From JBGQOJ01 sp052119585 (GTDB taxonomy: Bacteria > Pseudomonadota > Alphaproteobacteria > Rhodobacterales > Rhodobacteraceae): a DNA stretch of 64,000 nt. The position numbers and the translations under genes are program-made. The notes beneath the pieces are model-generated. The model did no database searches. It saw only the letters and a program-made list of their open reading frames with translations, and had not been told where the DNA came from. Below are positions 25,332-34,992 of this stretch, in pieces (position 1 is the stretch's first letter; each line of letters opens with the position of its first letter). The stretch spans positions 1-64,000 of the forward strand of contig NZ_JBGQOJ010000014.1 of the NCBI RefSeq assembly GCF_052119585.1, in the 5' to 3' direction.

Positions 25332-27434
25332 TCAAGCCTCGTTCAGCCTGTCGAATTTCCAGCCGTTCTTGATCAGCTCGCCCAACATCGGGTGGGGCGA
25401 CCATAGTGCATCGTCCTCGGACGAAAGGTCGCGCAGGTCCTTATGAAGACGCGGCAATCCGGTCAGATCGGCGGCCATCATCGGGCCACCCGCATGGCGC
25501 GGAAAGCCGTGGCCGTGGATCATCACCGTGTCGATGTCGGACGGGCGCAGGGCGATCCCTTCGTCCAGCAGTTTCATACCTTCGTTGGCCATAGCCGCCA
25601 GACAGCGCCTGCGGATGATGGCGGGGGCAAAGCTGCGGGGGCTGATCCCTTTCGCCTCGCGTTCGGCGGCGATCATCTGCAGCACCTCGGGGTCGGGCTG
25701 TCCGGTTTTGCTGCCTTCGGGATACTGGTAGTAGCCGCGCCCGGTCTTGCGACCGAACCGCCCGGCCGCGCACAGCCTGTCGCCCAATGCGACATAATGC
25801 GCGCCTTCGGCCCGCGTCGGGGCGAGACGTTTGCGCCGCGCCCAGGATATATCCAGCCCCGCCATATCCAGCACCTGATAGGGCCCCATTGCAAATCCAT
25901 AGCCCCGCATCGCCGCGTCCACCTCGAAGGGGGACGCGCCCAGTTCAACGGTGTAATCCGCCGCAAGCCGGTAGGCCGCCAGCATCCTGTTGCCGATAAA
26001 GCCATCGGTCACGCCTGCGCGCACCGCCGTTTTTCCCAGCCGTTTCGCCAGCGCAAATCCGGTTGCCACGGCATCGGCGCCGGTTTCACGCCCCACCACG
26101 ACCTCGAGCAGGGTCATGACATGCGCGGGCGAGAAAAAGTGCAGGCCGATCACATCGCCCGGTCTTTGTGTTTCGGCCGCCAGCACGTCCAGATCCAGAT
26201 AGGAGGTGTTGCTGGCAATAATCGCGCCGGGCATCAGCACCGCATCCAGCCGGCCAAAGACCTGCGCCTTGACGGCAAGATCCTCGACCACCGCCTCTAT
26301 TGCGAGGTCCGCGTCGGCCAGATCGGTGTAGTGCAAGGTGCCCGACACCCGCCCGAGGCGCGCGGCGCGGTCCTCTCGGGACAGCGTGCCGCGCGCGGCT
26401 GCGCGGTCGTAAATCTGCGCGATCCGGGCAAGGGCGGATTGCAGGCTGGCGGCATCGCGCTCCAGCAGTTTCACCTCCAGCCCCGCGTCAAGATGGGCCA
26501 CCGCGATGCCCGCGCCCATCAGCCCGCCGCCGATCACCGCAACGCGGTGGATGGCGCGGGCGCGGCCCGTTGCCAGTTCCGGCACCTTTGCGGCGCGGCG
26601 TTCCGCAAAGAACGCGTGGCGCAGCGCCTTTGACTGGTCCGATGCGACAAGCTCGTCGAAGGCGTCCCGCTCGAACGCCATCCCCGCCTCGAACGGAAGC
26701 AAAGGCGCCGCCTCGACGCAATCTATGATCCGCGCGATGTTGTCCTGCGGCGCGCCCGCCATTGCCGCGCGCCGCGCGTTGACCGCTGTCTGATAGGCGG
26801 CGGCATCGGTAAAGCCCTGTGTCACGTCGCGTGTCGGGCGCGGCCCCGCGCCCCTGTCGCGCAGGGATTTCGCAAACGCCGCCCCTGCGCTTGGCAGATT
26901 GCCACGCACCACCCCGTCGATGATGCCCTTGCGGCTGGCCTCGGCCACGCCGATCGGTGCGCCGGACAACATCAGGTCCAGCGCCGCATCGGCGCCCATC
27001 AGACGCGGTGCGCGTTGGGTGCCCCCCGCCCCCGGCAAAATCCCCAAAGCGACCTCTGGCAATCCCAGCTTTGTTTCGGGATCGGCCAGGCGGTAGTGCG
27101 CGGCCATTGCCAGTTCCAGCCCGCCGCCCAGCACCGTTCCGTGCAGCAGGGCGATCACGGGTTTCGGGCACTGCTCTATCCAGTCGAAAATCTCGGGCAA
27201 CCAGGGGTCTTCGGGCTTTTTCCCGAACTCCTTGATCTCGGCCCCCGCAGGAAAGGTGCGCCCCTCTGCCAGCAGCACAATCTCTTGCACGACCGGGGCC
27301 GCCTCAAGCCGGTCCAGCGCGGCCAGCAATCCGACGCGCACCGCATGACCCAATGCGTTCACAGGCGGGTTGTCGATGGTCACAAAGGCCGTGCCATCCA
27401 AGATCTTTACGGTTACCGGATCACCCATCGTCAT
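25332..27434 (-). CDS. fadJ: Bifunctional enoyl-CoA hydratase / 3-hydroxyacyl-CoA dehydrogenase
   Basis: A 700-residue beta-oxidation enzyme of the FadB/FadJ type. The N-terminal crotonase domain (about 1-190) carries the oxyanion segment HGTVLGGGLELA with Glu107 and the second catalytic Glu127 in LPEV. The NAD-binding domain starts with VIGGGLMGAGIA (about 301-311). Two C-terminal dehydrogenase domains follow, including HFFSPAHVM and GFIGNRM. It hydrates enoyl-CoA and oxidises the 3-hydroxyacyl-CoA product. Its start overlaps the stop of the phosphotransferase gene by four bases. The separate thiolase is not in the window. Confidence 0.93.
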   Translation of the reverse strand: MTMGDPVTVKILDGTAFVTIDNPPVNALGHAVRVGLLAALDRLEAAPVVQEIVLLAEGRTFPAGAEIKEFGKKPEDPWLPEIFDWIEQCPKPVIALLHGTVLGGGLELAMAAHYRLADPETKLGLPEVALGILPGAGGTQRAPRLMGADAALDLMLSGAPIGVAEASRKGIIDGVVRGNLPSAGAAFAKSLRDRGAGPRPTRDVTQGFTDAAAYQTAVNARRAAMAGAPQDNIARIIDCVEAAPLLPFEAGMAFERDAFDELVASDQSKALRHAFFAERRAAKVPELATGRARAIHRVAVIGGGLMGAGIAVAHLDAGLEVKLLERDAASLQSALARIAQIYDRAAARGTLSREDRAARLGRVSGTLHYTDLADADLAIEAVVEDLAVKAQVFGRLDAVLMPGAIIASNTSYLDLDVLAAETQRPGDVIGLHFFSPAHVMTLLEVVVGRETGADAVATGFALAKRLGKTAVRAGVTDGFIGNRMLAAYRLAADYTVELGASPFEVDAAMRGYGFAMGPYQVLDMAGLDISWARRKRLAPTRAEGAHYVALGDRLCAAGRFGRKTGRGYYQYPEGSKTGQPDPEVLQMIAAEREAKGISPRSFAPAIIRRRCLAAMANEGMKLLDEGIALRPSDIDTVMIHGHGFPRHAGGPMMAADLTGLPRLHKDLRDLSSEDDALWSPHPMLGELIKNGWKFDRLNEA

Positions 27435-28489
27435 GTCTTTCCCATTACACCGACCGCCATATGCAAAAGCACGGGGATCGCCTCTGCATAGCGGCGCGCC
27501 GCCTGCGGATCAGAAGCATTGCCCCCTGCCGCGCGTCCCACCACACCTTCCAGTATTGCCGCCAGACGGAAAAACGCAAACACCAGATAGAATGGCCAAT
27601 GATCCGCCACCGTCAATCCACGCCTGTCGCAATAGGCGGCGACATATGTTTCCTCTGATGGCAGGCCAAGGGCGCGGCGGTCAAGCCCGCCCAGCCCGCG
27701 CATGCCGCCCTGATGCGGCAAACGCCACTGCATGCATTGATAGGCCAGATCGGCCAGCGGATGGCCCAGCGTCGACAGCTCCCAGTCCAGCACGCCGATC
27801 ACCGCCGCGCTGTCGGGGGCAAAGACCATGTTGTCCAGCCGGTAATCGCCATGCACCAGCGCGACCTGCCCGTCATCGTCGGGCATGTTTGCGGCCAACC
27901 AATCGATGATCCGCTCCATTTCCGGCGACGGGCGCCCCGCCGAGGCACGGTATTGCCGCGACCAACGCGCCGTCTGCCGCGCAAAGTAATTGCCCGCATG
28001 CCCGAAATCCGACAGCCCCGCACGTCCCACATCGACCGAATGCAGCGCCGCCAGCGCGGCATTCATCGCATCATAGATCGCCCCGCGCTGCACCCACGAC
28101 TGATCGGGCAGCGCAGGATCCCGGAAAATGCGCCCCTCAAGATGGCTCATCACAAAAAACCCGCGGCCCAGCGGCCCGCTCTCGTCCGCCAGATGCAGCA
28201 TCTTCGGCACCGGCACCGCACTGCCCGACAGCGCCTGCATCACGCGGTATTCCCGCTCGATCATATGCGCCGAGGGCAGCAGCGCGCCCGCAGGTTTGGT
28301 CCGCAGGACATAGGTGCCGCTGTCGGCGTCCAGCCTGTAGGTGGGGTTTGACTGGCCACCGGCGAATTTCGCGACGCGCCGTAGCCCGCAAAACCCCGGA
28401 ACGCGGGTCTGCAAGTAGGCGCCAAGCCGGTCAATATCAAAGCCAAGTCCCTGATCCATAGCGTATTCTTCGACCAGCCCCCCCGGCAT
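27431..28489 (-). CDS. Phosphotransferase linked to acyl-CoA catabolism (ACAD10 type)
   Basis: A 352-residue aminoglycoside-phosphotransferase-fold protein of the class found beside acyl-CoA dehydrogenases and fused to one in eukaryotic ACAD10/11. Visible are the nucleotide-binding FAGGQSNPTYRL (about 33), the Brenner box LVHGDYRLDNMVF (about 205) and the metal-binding VLDWELSTLGHPLADLAYQ. In ACAD10/11 relatives the kinase phosphorylates 4-hydroxyacyl-CoAs, and that is the likely job here. The start at 28489 has AAGGGA at a good distance; a later ATG at 28459 lacks one. It is divergent from the dehydrogenase across 63 bp. Confidence 0.85.
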   Translation of the reverse strand: MPGGLVEEYAMDQGLGFDIDRLGAYLQTRVPGFCGLRRVAKFAGGQSNPTYRLDADSGTYVLRTKPAGALLPSAHMIEREYRVMQALSGSAVPVPKMLHLADESGPLGRGFFVMSHLEGRIFRDPALPDQSWVQRGAIYDAMNAALAALHSVDVGRAGLSDFGHAGNYFARQTARWSRQYRASAGRPSPEMERIIDWLAANMPDDDGQVALVHGDYRLDNMVFAPDSAAVIGVLDWELSTLGHPLADLAYQCMQWRLPHQGGMRGLGGLDRRALGLPSEETYVAAYCDRRGLTVADHWPFYLVFAFFRLAAILEGVVGRAAGGNASDPQAARRYAEAIPVLLHMAVGVMGKT

Positions 28490-28552
28490 TGCAATCCCTT
28501 GATTGACAAGCCCGCAGCAGGCGGCAACCCTGCCCCCGATCAGGAGACAGAT

Positions 28553-29782
28553 ATGACCGGTATGAACCTTGGGATTACAGACCGCCTTGCCCCCCTTCTG
28601 GAACAGGTCAAGGCCATGGTGCGCGACGACATCGCACCGCTGGACGAGGTCTTTCTGGCCGAGGTCGACATCGGCGACCGTTGGCAGTTTACCCCGCGCC
28701 AGACCGCGATTCTGGAGGGCCTGAAGGCCAAGGCAAAGGCGGCGGGCCTGTGGAATTTCTGGCACGCAGGTGCGGGGCATGGCCTTGGCACCGTCGAATA
28801 CGCCTATCTGGCCGAGGAAATGGGCAAAGCGCATCTGGCGGCAGAGGTCTTTAACTGCAACGCCCCCGATACCGGCAATATGGAGGTCTTTGCGAAATAC
28901 GGAACCCCCGCGATGCAGTCGCGCTGGCTGGCGCCGCTGTTGGCGGGCGAGATCCGATCGGCCTATCTGATGACCGAACCGCAGGTGGCCTGTTCCGACG
29001 CGACCAATATTGCCATGTCCTGTGTGCGCGACGGCGATGATTTTGTGCTGAACGGCGAGAAATGGTGGGCGACAGGCGCGGGCGATCCGCGCTGTGCTGT
29101 CTACATCGTCATGGTGCGCACCGGCGGCGACGGGCCAAAACACGCGCAACATTCGATGATCGTGGTGGACGCCGCGACGCCGGGTATCCAGAAACTGCGC
29201 CCGATGCAGGTCTACGGGCATGACGACGCGCCGCACGGGCACATGCACATCCGGTTCACCGATGTCCGCGTTCCGGCGGACAATCTGTTGCTGGGGCTTG
29301 GGCGAGGCTTTGAAATTTCGCAGGGGCGCCTTGGGCCGGGGCGCATCCACCACTGCATGCGGGCGATCGGTCAGGCGGAAAAGGCGCTGGAACTGATGTG
29401 TCGACGGTCGCTGGACCGGCACGCCTTCGGCAAACCGCTGGCGCAACTGGGGGCGAATTACGACCATATCGCCGATGCCCGGATGGAGATAGAGCAGGCC
29501 CGGCTGTTATGCCTGAAAGCCGCGTGGATGATGGATCAGGGCGATGCCCGCGCCGCCGCGCCGTGGATCAGCCAGATCAAGGTGGTGGCCCCCGCGATCG
29601 CGCTGAAGATCACCGATCAGGCCGTGCAGATGTTCGGTGCGCAGGGCATCAGTCAGGACACCCCGCTGGCCCGCCAATGGACCCACCTGCGGACCTTGCG
29701 GCTGGCCGATGGACCCGACGCCGTGCACCGTCGCCAGGTGGCGCGGGCCGAACTGCGCCGATATACGCAGGACCGGATCTAG
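28553..29782 (+). CDS. Acyl-CoA dehydrogenase
   Basis: A 409-residue FAD enzyme that oxidises acyl-CoA to 2-enoyl-CoA. Family signatures are MTEPQVACSDATNIA (flavin/substrate loop, about 144-158), NGEKWWATGAG, RLGPGRIHHCMRAIGQAEKAL and the C-terminal QMFGAQGISQDTPLARQWTHLRTLRLADGPDAVH. It is closest in style to the long ACAD11-like subgroup. AGGAGA sits six bases before the ATG. With the divergent phosphotransferase and FadJ it forms a small fatty-acid or hydroxy-acid degradation cluster. Confidence 0.92.
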   Translation: MTGMNLGITDRLAPLLEQVKAMVRDDIAPLDEVFLAEVDIGDRWQFTPRQTAILEGLKAKAKAAGLWNFWHAGAGHGLGTVEYAYLAEEMGKAHLAAEVFNCNAPDTGNMEVFAKYGTPAMQSRWLAPLLAGEIRSAYLMTEPQVACSDATNIAMSCVRDGDDFVLNGEKWWATGAGDPRCAVYIVMVRTGGDGPKHAQHSMIVVDAATPGIQKLRPMQVYGHDDAPHGHMHIRFTDVRVPADNLLLGLGRGFEISQGRLGPGRIHHCMRAIGQAEKALELMCRRSLDRHAFGKPLAQLGANYDHIADARMEIEQARLLCLKAAWMMDQGDARAAAPWISQIKVVAPAIALKITDQAVQMFGAQGISQDTPLARQWTHLRTLRLADGPDAVHRRQVARAELRRYTQDRI

Positions 29783-29991
29783 ACCGGCATATTGTCGAAC
29801 AGCTCGTCGGCACCGTCCGCAGACAGCTCTTCTTCCAGCTTTGCCAGATCCTCGGGCACCGGCAGGCCCAGAACATGCAACTCTGCGATTTTCTCGCGCA
29901 GCTGCTCTTGCAGGATATGTGCATCCTCTGGGCGTTTCTGGATTTCGTCCAGCAGCAGATAGATACCGGCCATAAATTGTTCGAATGCCAT
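29779..29991 (-). CDS. Small conserved hypothetical protein
   Basis: A 70-residue acidic, mostly helical protein. GGAGGA lies six bases before the ATG. No domain is recognised. The segment EIQKRPEDAHILQEQLREKIAEL looks like a long amphipathic helix. Its stop overlaps the end of the convergent acyl-CoA dehydrogenase gene by four bases, and it follows the zinc-finger gene by 20 bases in the same direction, so the two are probably co-transcribed. Confidence 0.75.
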   Translation of the reverse strand: MAFEQFMAGIYLLLDEIQKRPEDAHILQEQLREKIAELHVLGLPVPEDLAKLEEELSADGADELFDNMPV

Positions 29992-30011
29992 GGGTGTCCT
30001 CCTTTTCGGGA

Positions 30012-30341
30012 TCAGCGGTTTTCCGGATCGGCGCAGGTCTTGCAGAACGGCGTGTAGGGCAGCACATCCAGACGTGCGTCCGAGATCGTCTCGCCGCAGG
30101 AAACACAAACACCGTAGGTGCCGTCATCCATCCGCGCTAGCGCAGCCTTGATCATACGCGTTTCCGCCTGTGCTGTCAGCCCCATCGTCTCCAGCACCTC
30201 GTCATCCTCGCGCTCCAGCGCCAACTCCTCCCAGTCGCGATCCGGGGTCTCGTCCAGCGCGTCCTCTATGACATGCAGCCGATCATCAAGTTCGGCCAGG
30301 CGGGCGTTCAATGCCTTGCGTCGTTCCTCAAGTGTGACCAT
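30012..30341 (-). CDS. DksA/TraR-family zinc-finger protein
   Basis: A 109-residue protein with a helical coiled-coil N-terminus (about 1-75) and a C-terminal four-cysteine finger CVSCGETISDARLDVLPYTPFCKTC (Cys79, Cys82, Cys100, Cys103). DksA-like proteins enter the RNA polymerase secondary channel and alter promoter response to ppGpp; this short form may act similarly. GGAGGA precedes the ATG. It is read with the small gene downstream. Confidence 0.85.
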   Translation of the reverse strand: MVTLEERRKALNARLAELDDRLHVIEDALDETPDRDWEELALEREDDEVLETMGLTAQAETRMIKAALARMDDGTYGVCVSCGETISDARLDVLPYTPFCKTCADPENR

Positions 30342-30458
30342 TCCATCCTCCAATGTTGCAAGATCACAGTTGCAGTCGGCCGGACGGTGCGCATTGACAC
30401 AGGTCAAACCTGCCGAACCATCTTTACGAAACCTGAACCCCGCGCTACTGAATCGTCC

Positions 30459-30884
30459 ATGGATATACGCACCCTTACCCCCGCATACGCCGTCAGCCCG
30501 CAAATCGAAGTGGGCGACATTCCAGCAATCATCGCTGCGGGCTTCAAAACGGTTATCTGCAACCGTCCCGACGCCGAGATCCCGCCCCATATGCAGGCGG
30601 CGGCAATAGAGGCGGCCGCAACACAGGCCGGGCTGGTGTTTGTCGTCAATCCGGTCTCTCCGGGCATCATGACCGAGGACAACGTGAAGACCCAAGCCGG
30701 GGCAATCGCCGAGGCGACAGGTCCGGTTCTGGCCTATTGCGCATCGGGCAACCGGTCCTCGATCGTTTGGGGCATGGCCAACGCCGGCACCTTGCCAACG
30801 GACGAGATCATCGAAACCGCAGCAAACGCCGGCTATAACCTTTCCGGTCTCCGCGCCCATCTGGACGCATTGGCACACCGCTAG
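30459..30884 (+). CDS. TIGR01244-type phosphatase / sulfurtransferase-like protein
   Basis: A 141-residue dual-specificity phosphatase-like protein of the TIGR01244 (beta-lactamase-hydrolase-associated) family. The active loop reads YCASGNRSS, a C-x2-G-x-RS version of the cysteine phosphatase motif, with Cys94 as the likely nucleophile. The N-terminal VGDIPAIIAAGFKTVICNRPD is the conserved general fold. Relatives are involved in sulfide metabolism or biofilm control in other alphaproteobacteria; the substrate here is unknown. Confidence 0.85.
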   Translation: MDIRTLTPAYAVSPQIEVGDIPAIIAAGFKTVICNRPDAEIPPHMQAAAIEAAATQAGLVFVVNPVSPGIMTEDNVKTQAGAIAEATGPVLAYCASGNRSSIVWGMANAGTLPTDEIIETAANAGYNLSGLRAHLDALAHR

Positions 30885-30930
30885 TCCGGGGTCGCTCCGG
30901 CGGGCGACATGCCGGGCCCCGCAATCGGCC

Positions 30931-31887
30931 TCATTCCGCCGCCGTGGCCATTTTCGGGGTCTCGGGCGGCGAAATTGCCGCAGGGCGCGGGTCCGGGGGC
31001 AGTGCCACATCCGGCGCGTCGTGCAAAATGCGCAAGGCCCTGAACCCCGCCGATTGCCCCAGCTTGGCGCGGCCATGCGTCATGCCATCCGCCCCTTCCA
31101 ACCGCAGATTGACCAGCGCCGATGCGGGCAGCGTTACCATGTCGCCGACGGCCCATTCCGTGACCGTGGCCAGCGGCAGGGTCAGGCGGTGCAACACGGC
31201 GGTCATCTGCACCTCTGTCCCCAGAACCGTGCTGTGCAGCGCGGCGGTCCAGCCTTCGTGCGGGTCATCGGCGGGAACGGCGGCTTGCACCTGCTTCGGA
31301 TCGCGCGGCAAGGCCAACAGGATTTCGCCCTGCTTGGCCCCGCCCCCCAGATCGACCGACAGCCGGAACACCCTGTGCGGCACGTCGTCAAGGATAAGCC
31401 CGAGCGTGCGCAGCTGATCGACATAGACGCCATATGTGAACCCGCCGGCCCAGACCGCAGCCGGGTCCTCTGCCAGGGCCAGTCCGAAATCTACAACCAT
31501 CCGGTTTATCACCGGTTCGATCATCGCGGCATCGGTGCGGGTCGGGCGGCGCGGGGGGGCGGGTGCGGGTGTCACCCGCCCCAATGTCTGCACCTCGACA
31601 AGGGCTGCCAGCGCCTGCGCCTCGATCATCACAAGGCCCAGCGCACCATCCGGCCCTTCCAGCACCGCAAGCAGCGCATCGCCGTCAAGCGCCGCCAACA
31701 GCGGATCAAGCGCGGCCATTTCCTCGGTCACGCTGGTGACGGCCAGCGCAAGGCCAAGCACCTTGTCCGCCGCCTTGGACACCGCCAGCCGCAATGCCTT
31801 GACCACGGTCATCGGCGAGGCCCCCGCCACAGGCTGCCCCGCGTGGGCCTTGCGCCATAGAACCGATTGAATGCTGTCTTTCTCCAT
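30931..31887 (-). CDS. FliM/FliN-family (SPOA) flagellar motor switch-like protein
   Basis: A 318-residue protein. The N-terminal half resembles FliM (SVLWRKAHAGQP, MIEPVINRMVVDFG). Residues 225-290 (VQMTAVLHRLTLPLATVTEW, VGDMVTLP) fit the SPOA domain that builds the flagellar C-ring or a secretion sorting platform. No other flagellar gene is in the window, so it is an isolated paralogue or part of a scattered set. Confidence 0.7.
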   Translation of the reverse strand: MEKDSIQSVLWRKAHAGQPVAGASPMTVVKALRLAVSKAADKVLGLALAVTSVTEEMAALDPLLAALDGDALLAVLEGPDGALGLVMIEAQALAALVEVQTLGRVTPAPAPPRRPTRTDAAMIEPVINRMVVDFGLALAEDPAAVWAGGFTYGVYVDQLRTLGLILDDVPHRVFRLSVDLGGGAKQGEILLALPRDPKQVQAAVPADDPHEGWTAALHSTVLGTEVQMTAVLHRLTLPLATVTEWAVGDMVTLPASALVNLRLEGADGMTHGRAKLGQSAGFRALRILHDAPDVALPPDPRPAAISPPETPKMATAAE

Positions 31888-31972
31888 GCCGTGAACCGCC
31901 CCGGGCTTTGTTATCCCAGAAGTGGCAGAACGGGGTTACCAAATCATTGACGCAAGCGGGGCGCGGCAAGCC

Positions 31973-34669
31973 TTATGCCGCAGGCGGCGGCAAAGACACA
32001 CGGAACGCCGCGCCGCCCTGCCCCGGAAGATAGGAAATCTCGCCGCCCAGCTTGGCCATGATCTCGCGGCAGATCGCAAGACCCAAGCCCGCGCCGCCCG
32101 CCGCCGCATGATCGCCAAGCCGCGAGAATTTCTCGAAGATCAGCGTCTGGCTTTTCGTCGGTATCCCCGACCCGTTGTCGATAAAATCGACATGGGTGCG
32201 CCCGCCTTGGTCCAGCACGCGGATGCGCAGCTCTGGCCGTCTGGCATCGCAATATTTCGCGGCATTGGCGATCAGGTTGATGAACACCTGCGTCAGGCGG
32301 TCGGTGTCGGTCCACAGCGGCTGATCCTCGGACACGTCCTCGCGAAGGATGACCAGCTTGTGCGCCTCATGGCCCGAATTCGTCGCCGCACTGGTCGCCG
32401 CAATCGCGCGATCCAGAAGCGCCGGCAACCGCCCCGCCTGCATGTGCAATGTGACCTGCCCGTTTTCCAGCACCGACAGATCCAGCAGATCATCCAGAAG
32501 CCGCGTCAGGCGGATGGCCTCGTCATGGATGATCGAGGAATAGCGCGTCAGGTCGCCCTGCGTCATCGCCCCGCCGCCATCCCGCAGAATTTCCGAAAAC
32601 GCCCGGATAGAGGTCATAGGCGTGCGCAGCTCGTGGCTGATCTGCGACAGGAAGGCATCCTTTTGCACCGACAACTCTGTCAATTTCTCATTGGCGTCCC
32701 GCAATTGCCGCGCCGCCCGTGACAGTTCTGCCGATTTCGCCTCCAGTTGGTTGGAATATTCCAGCATCTGGGCGGTCTCGTCCGCCACCGCCATCAGGTC
32801 CTCGACAGAGACCGTCGCCCCGCCGACGATCTGACCGATCATCGCATGGGCCGTCGCCGCCCCCACGGACCCGGCAAGTTCCCGTTCCAGATTCTGGATG
32901 AATTCCGGTGTTGGATCAGGTAGATAGCCGCGTTTCCCCTGTGCCGATGCGGCCCTTTGAAAGATGCTTTGCGCCTCTGCCGGTCCGATGATCCGCTGTG
33001 ACATCAACAACAGATCCTCGGTCTCGGCGGCGCCTTGGGTCCAGCCACGCGCGTTCGGGCTGTGGTCGAATACATTGACGAATTGCGCGCCCTGAAGCCG
33101 TTCCAGCGGGCCGGGGAAACTGAACATCGACACGATACAAAAGGCCGACAGGTTCAGCGTCATGCTCCACAACACCGCGTGCACAACAGGGTCCAGTCCG
33201 GTGATCCCGAACAGCGCCTGCGGCTGTAACCAGGCAATGCCCCATGGCCCCGCGTTCAGCAGGCTTTCGGGCATCAGAAACGAGGCGCCGAAACTGGGCA
33301 GCAGCAGGCAATAGGCCCAGACCGCAAAGCCGATCAACAGGCCCGCCGCCGCCCCGGCCCGCGTCGCCCCGCGCCAGAACAAACCACCCAGCATCGCAGG
33401 CAAAATCTGCGCCAGCCCCGCAAAGGACACGATCCCGATGGCCGCCAGCGCGGTGCCGCCGCCCGAAAACCGGAAATAGGCGTAGCCCAGCGCCAGAATC
33501 GCCCCGATCGACACCCGCCGCGCCAGAAGGATAACGGATCGCACGTCGCCCGACATGCTGGCCCCCTGTCGCGCAGAGCTAAGCCAGATCGGCATGACGA
33601 TATGGTTCGACACCATCGTCGACAGGGCAATCGCCGCCACAATCACCATCGAGGTGGCAGAGGAAAACCCGCCAAGGAACGACAGCATCGCCAGCCCCTC
33701 CTGGTTCATCGACAGGGGCAATGTCAGCACGAACAGGTCCGGGTTCGATCCGGCAGGCATCTGGGACAGGCCGACAACGGCAATCGGCACAACAAACAGG
33801 CTCATCAGGAACAGATACAGCGGAAAGGCCCAGCTTGCCGTGGCCAGGTGCCGTTCATCCGCGTTTTCGACCACCAGCACCTGAAACATCCGCGGCAGGC
33901 ACAAAAATGCGGCCCCCGACAGGAACGTCAGCGTCACCCAGCGGCCACTGTTCAACTGCCACTCGGCAATGGGCGAGGCGTCGATCTGCGCAAGGATGTC
34001 TGTCGGGCCGCTGGCCACGCCCCAGACCACAAAGACGCCGACAGCCAAAAGGGCGGCGAGCTTCACCACCGCCTCGACGGCAATCGCGGTGACAACGCCG
34101 TGGTGCCGTTCGTTCGCATCAAGGTTGCGCGTGCCGAAAATGACCGTGAACAGCGCCAGCCCCGCCGCAACCCAAAGCGCGGTCGCGTTCAGGTCCTGCA
34201 TTTCCCACCCATTCGGAGAGGCAGCGGCGAACACCGCAAAGGACAGGGTAACCGACTGCAATTGCAGCGCAATATAGGGCGTGGTGCCGACCACGGCCAG
34301 AACGGTCACGATCACCCCCAGCAGGTTCGACTTGCCATATCGCGACGAGATCAGGTCGGCGACAGAGGTGATGCGCTGCGTGCGCCCGATCCGCACCAGT
34401 TTGCGCACGACCCACCACCAGCCGATCATCACCAGCGTCGGCCCCAGATAGATCGTCAGAAATTCCAGCCCCGACCGCGCCGCATAGCCCACCGCGCCGT
34501 AAAACGTCCAGGCGGTGCAGTAGATCGACAGCGACAGCGTATAGACCAGCGGTGATCGCAGCCACCCCAGCTTGCCCGCCTCCGCGCGGCGCTCTGCCAG
34601 AAAGGCGATCAGAAACAAGAAGGCGACATACCCGATACAGACACCGACAAGCAGGTTGAACGGAACCAT
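31973..34669 (-). CDS. Hybrid sodium:solute symporter-domain sensor histidine kinase
   Basis: An 898-residue membrane protein. Residues 1 to about 510 form a sodium/solute symporter (SSSF)-type domain with some 12-13 membrane helices (LVGVCIGYVAFLFLIAF at the start). A linker with a coiled region (LRDANEKLTELSVQKDAFLS) leads to the kinase: H-box SHELRTPMTS with His679, N-box NLIANAAKY near 800, DNGSGIP and GGAGLGLAI. CbrA-type kinases of this build respond to nutrient flux. The overlapping small membrane gene and the response regulator next to it probably complete the system, perhaps sensing the same carboxylate as the transporter operon further right. Confidence 0.9.
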   Translation of the reverse strand: MVPFNLLVGVCIGYVAFLFLIAFLAERRAEAGKLGWLRSPLVYTLSLSIYCTAWTFYGAVGYAARSGLEFLTIYLGPTLVMIGWWWVVRKLVRIGRTQRITSVADLISSRYGKSNLLGVIVTVLAVVGTTPYIALQLQSVTLSFAVFAAASPNGWEMQDLNATALWVAAGLALFTVIFGTRNLDANERHHGVVTAIAVEAVVKLAALLAVGVFVVWGVASGPTDILAQIDASPIAEWQLNSGRWVTLTFLSGAAFLCLPRMFQVLVVENADERHLATASWAFPLYLFLMSLFVVPIAVVGLSQMPAGSNPDLFVLTLPLSMNQEGLAMLSFLGGFSSATSMVIVAAIALSTMVSNHIVMPIWLSSARQGASMSGDVRSVILLARRVSIGAILALGYAYFRFSGGGTALAAIGIVSFAGLAQILPAMLGGLFWRGATRAGAAAGLLIGFAVWAYCLLLPSFGASFLMPESLLNAGPWGIAWLQPQALFGITGLDPVVHAVLWSMTLNLSAFCIVSMFSFPGPLERLQGAQFVNVFDHSPNARGWTQGAAETEDLLLMSQRIIGPAEAQSIFQRAASAQGKRGYLPDPTPEFIQNLERELAGSVGAATAHAMIGQIVGGATVSVEDLMAVADETAQMLEYSNQLEAKSAELSRAARQLRDANEKLTELSVQKDAFLSQISHELRTPMTSIRAFSEILRDGGGAMTQGDLTRYSSIIHDEAIRLTRLLDDLLDLSVLENGQVTLHMQAGRLPALLDRAIAATSAATNSGHEAHKLVILREDVSEDQPLWTDTDRLTQVFINLIANAAKYCDARRPELRIRVLDQGGRTHVDFIDNGSGIPTKSQTLIFEKFSRLGDHAAAGGAGLGLAICREIMAKLGGEISYLPGQGGAAFRVSLPPPAA

Positions 34670-34992
34670 CAGCGATCCCCGGTCACGGCAGTCGTATCGG
34701 CAGTCGCATCAGTCGTCACATCATTGGCCGTATCGGGTGTGCCCTTGTCCTGCGTCGCCCCCGACAGCCGGCGCGACAGGGCAAAGGCGATCATGATCAG
34801 CCCCGCCCAGACGGCGAACAGATAGATCGTGCCCCCTGCGGTTTCTGCCGCAGGTGTCGTGGCGGGTGACCAAAGGATCGGCACGCAAAACAGAAACGCG
34901 CCCGCAATCGGCAACAACCGCGCCGCGTCCATGATCCGCCTCTGCCGATAGGTCTGGCGGGCCAGAAACACGGGTTTCCCCTGTTCCCTCAT
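34669..34992 (-). CDS. Small two-helix membrane protein between kinase and regulator
   Basis: A 107-residue protein with two likely membrane helices (LLPIAGAFLFCVPILW, residues 26-41; IYLFAVWAGLIMIAFALSRR, 56-75) and a Thr/Asp-rich tail. It overlaps the response-regulator stop by four bases and the kinase start by one. It may be an accessory subunit of the symporter-like kinase, as small subunits accompany some solute symporters. Confidence 0.75.
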   Translation of the reverse strand: MREQGKPVFLARQTYRQRRIMDAARLLPIAGAFLFCVPILWSPATTPAAETAGGTIYLFAVWAGLIMIAFALSRRLSGATQDKGTPDTANDVTTDATADTTAVTGDR

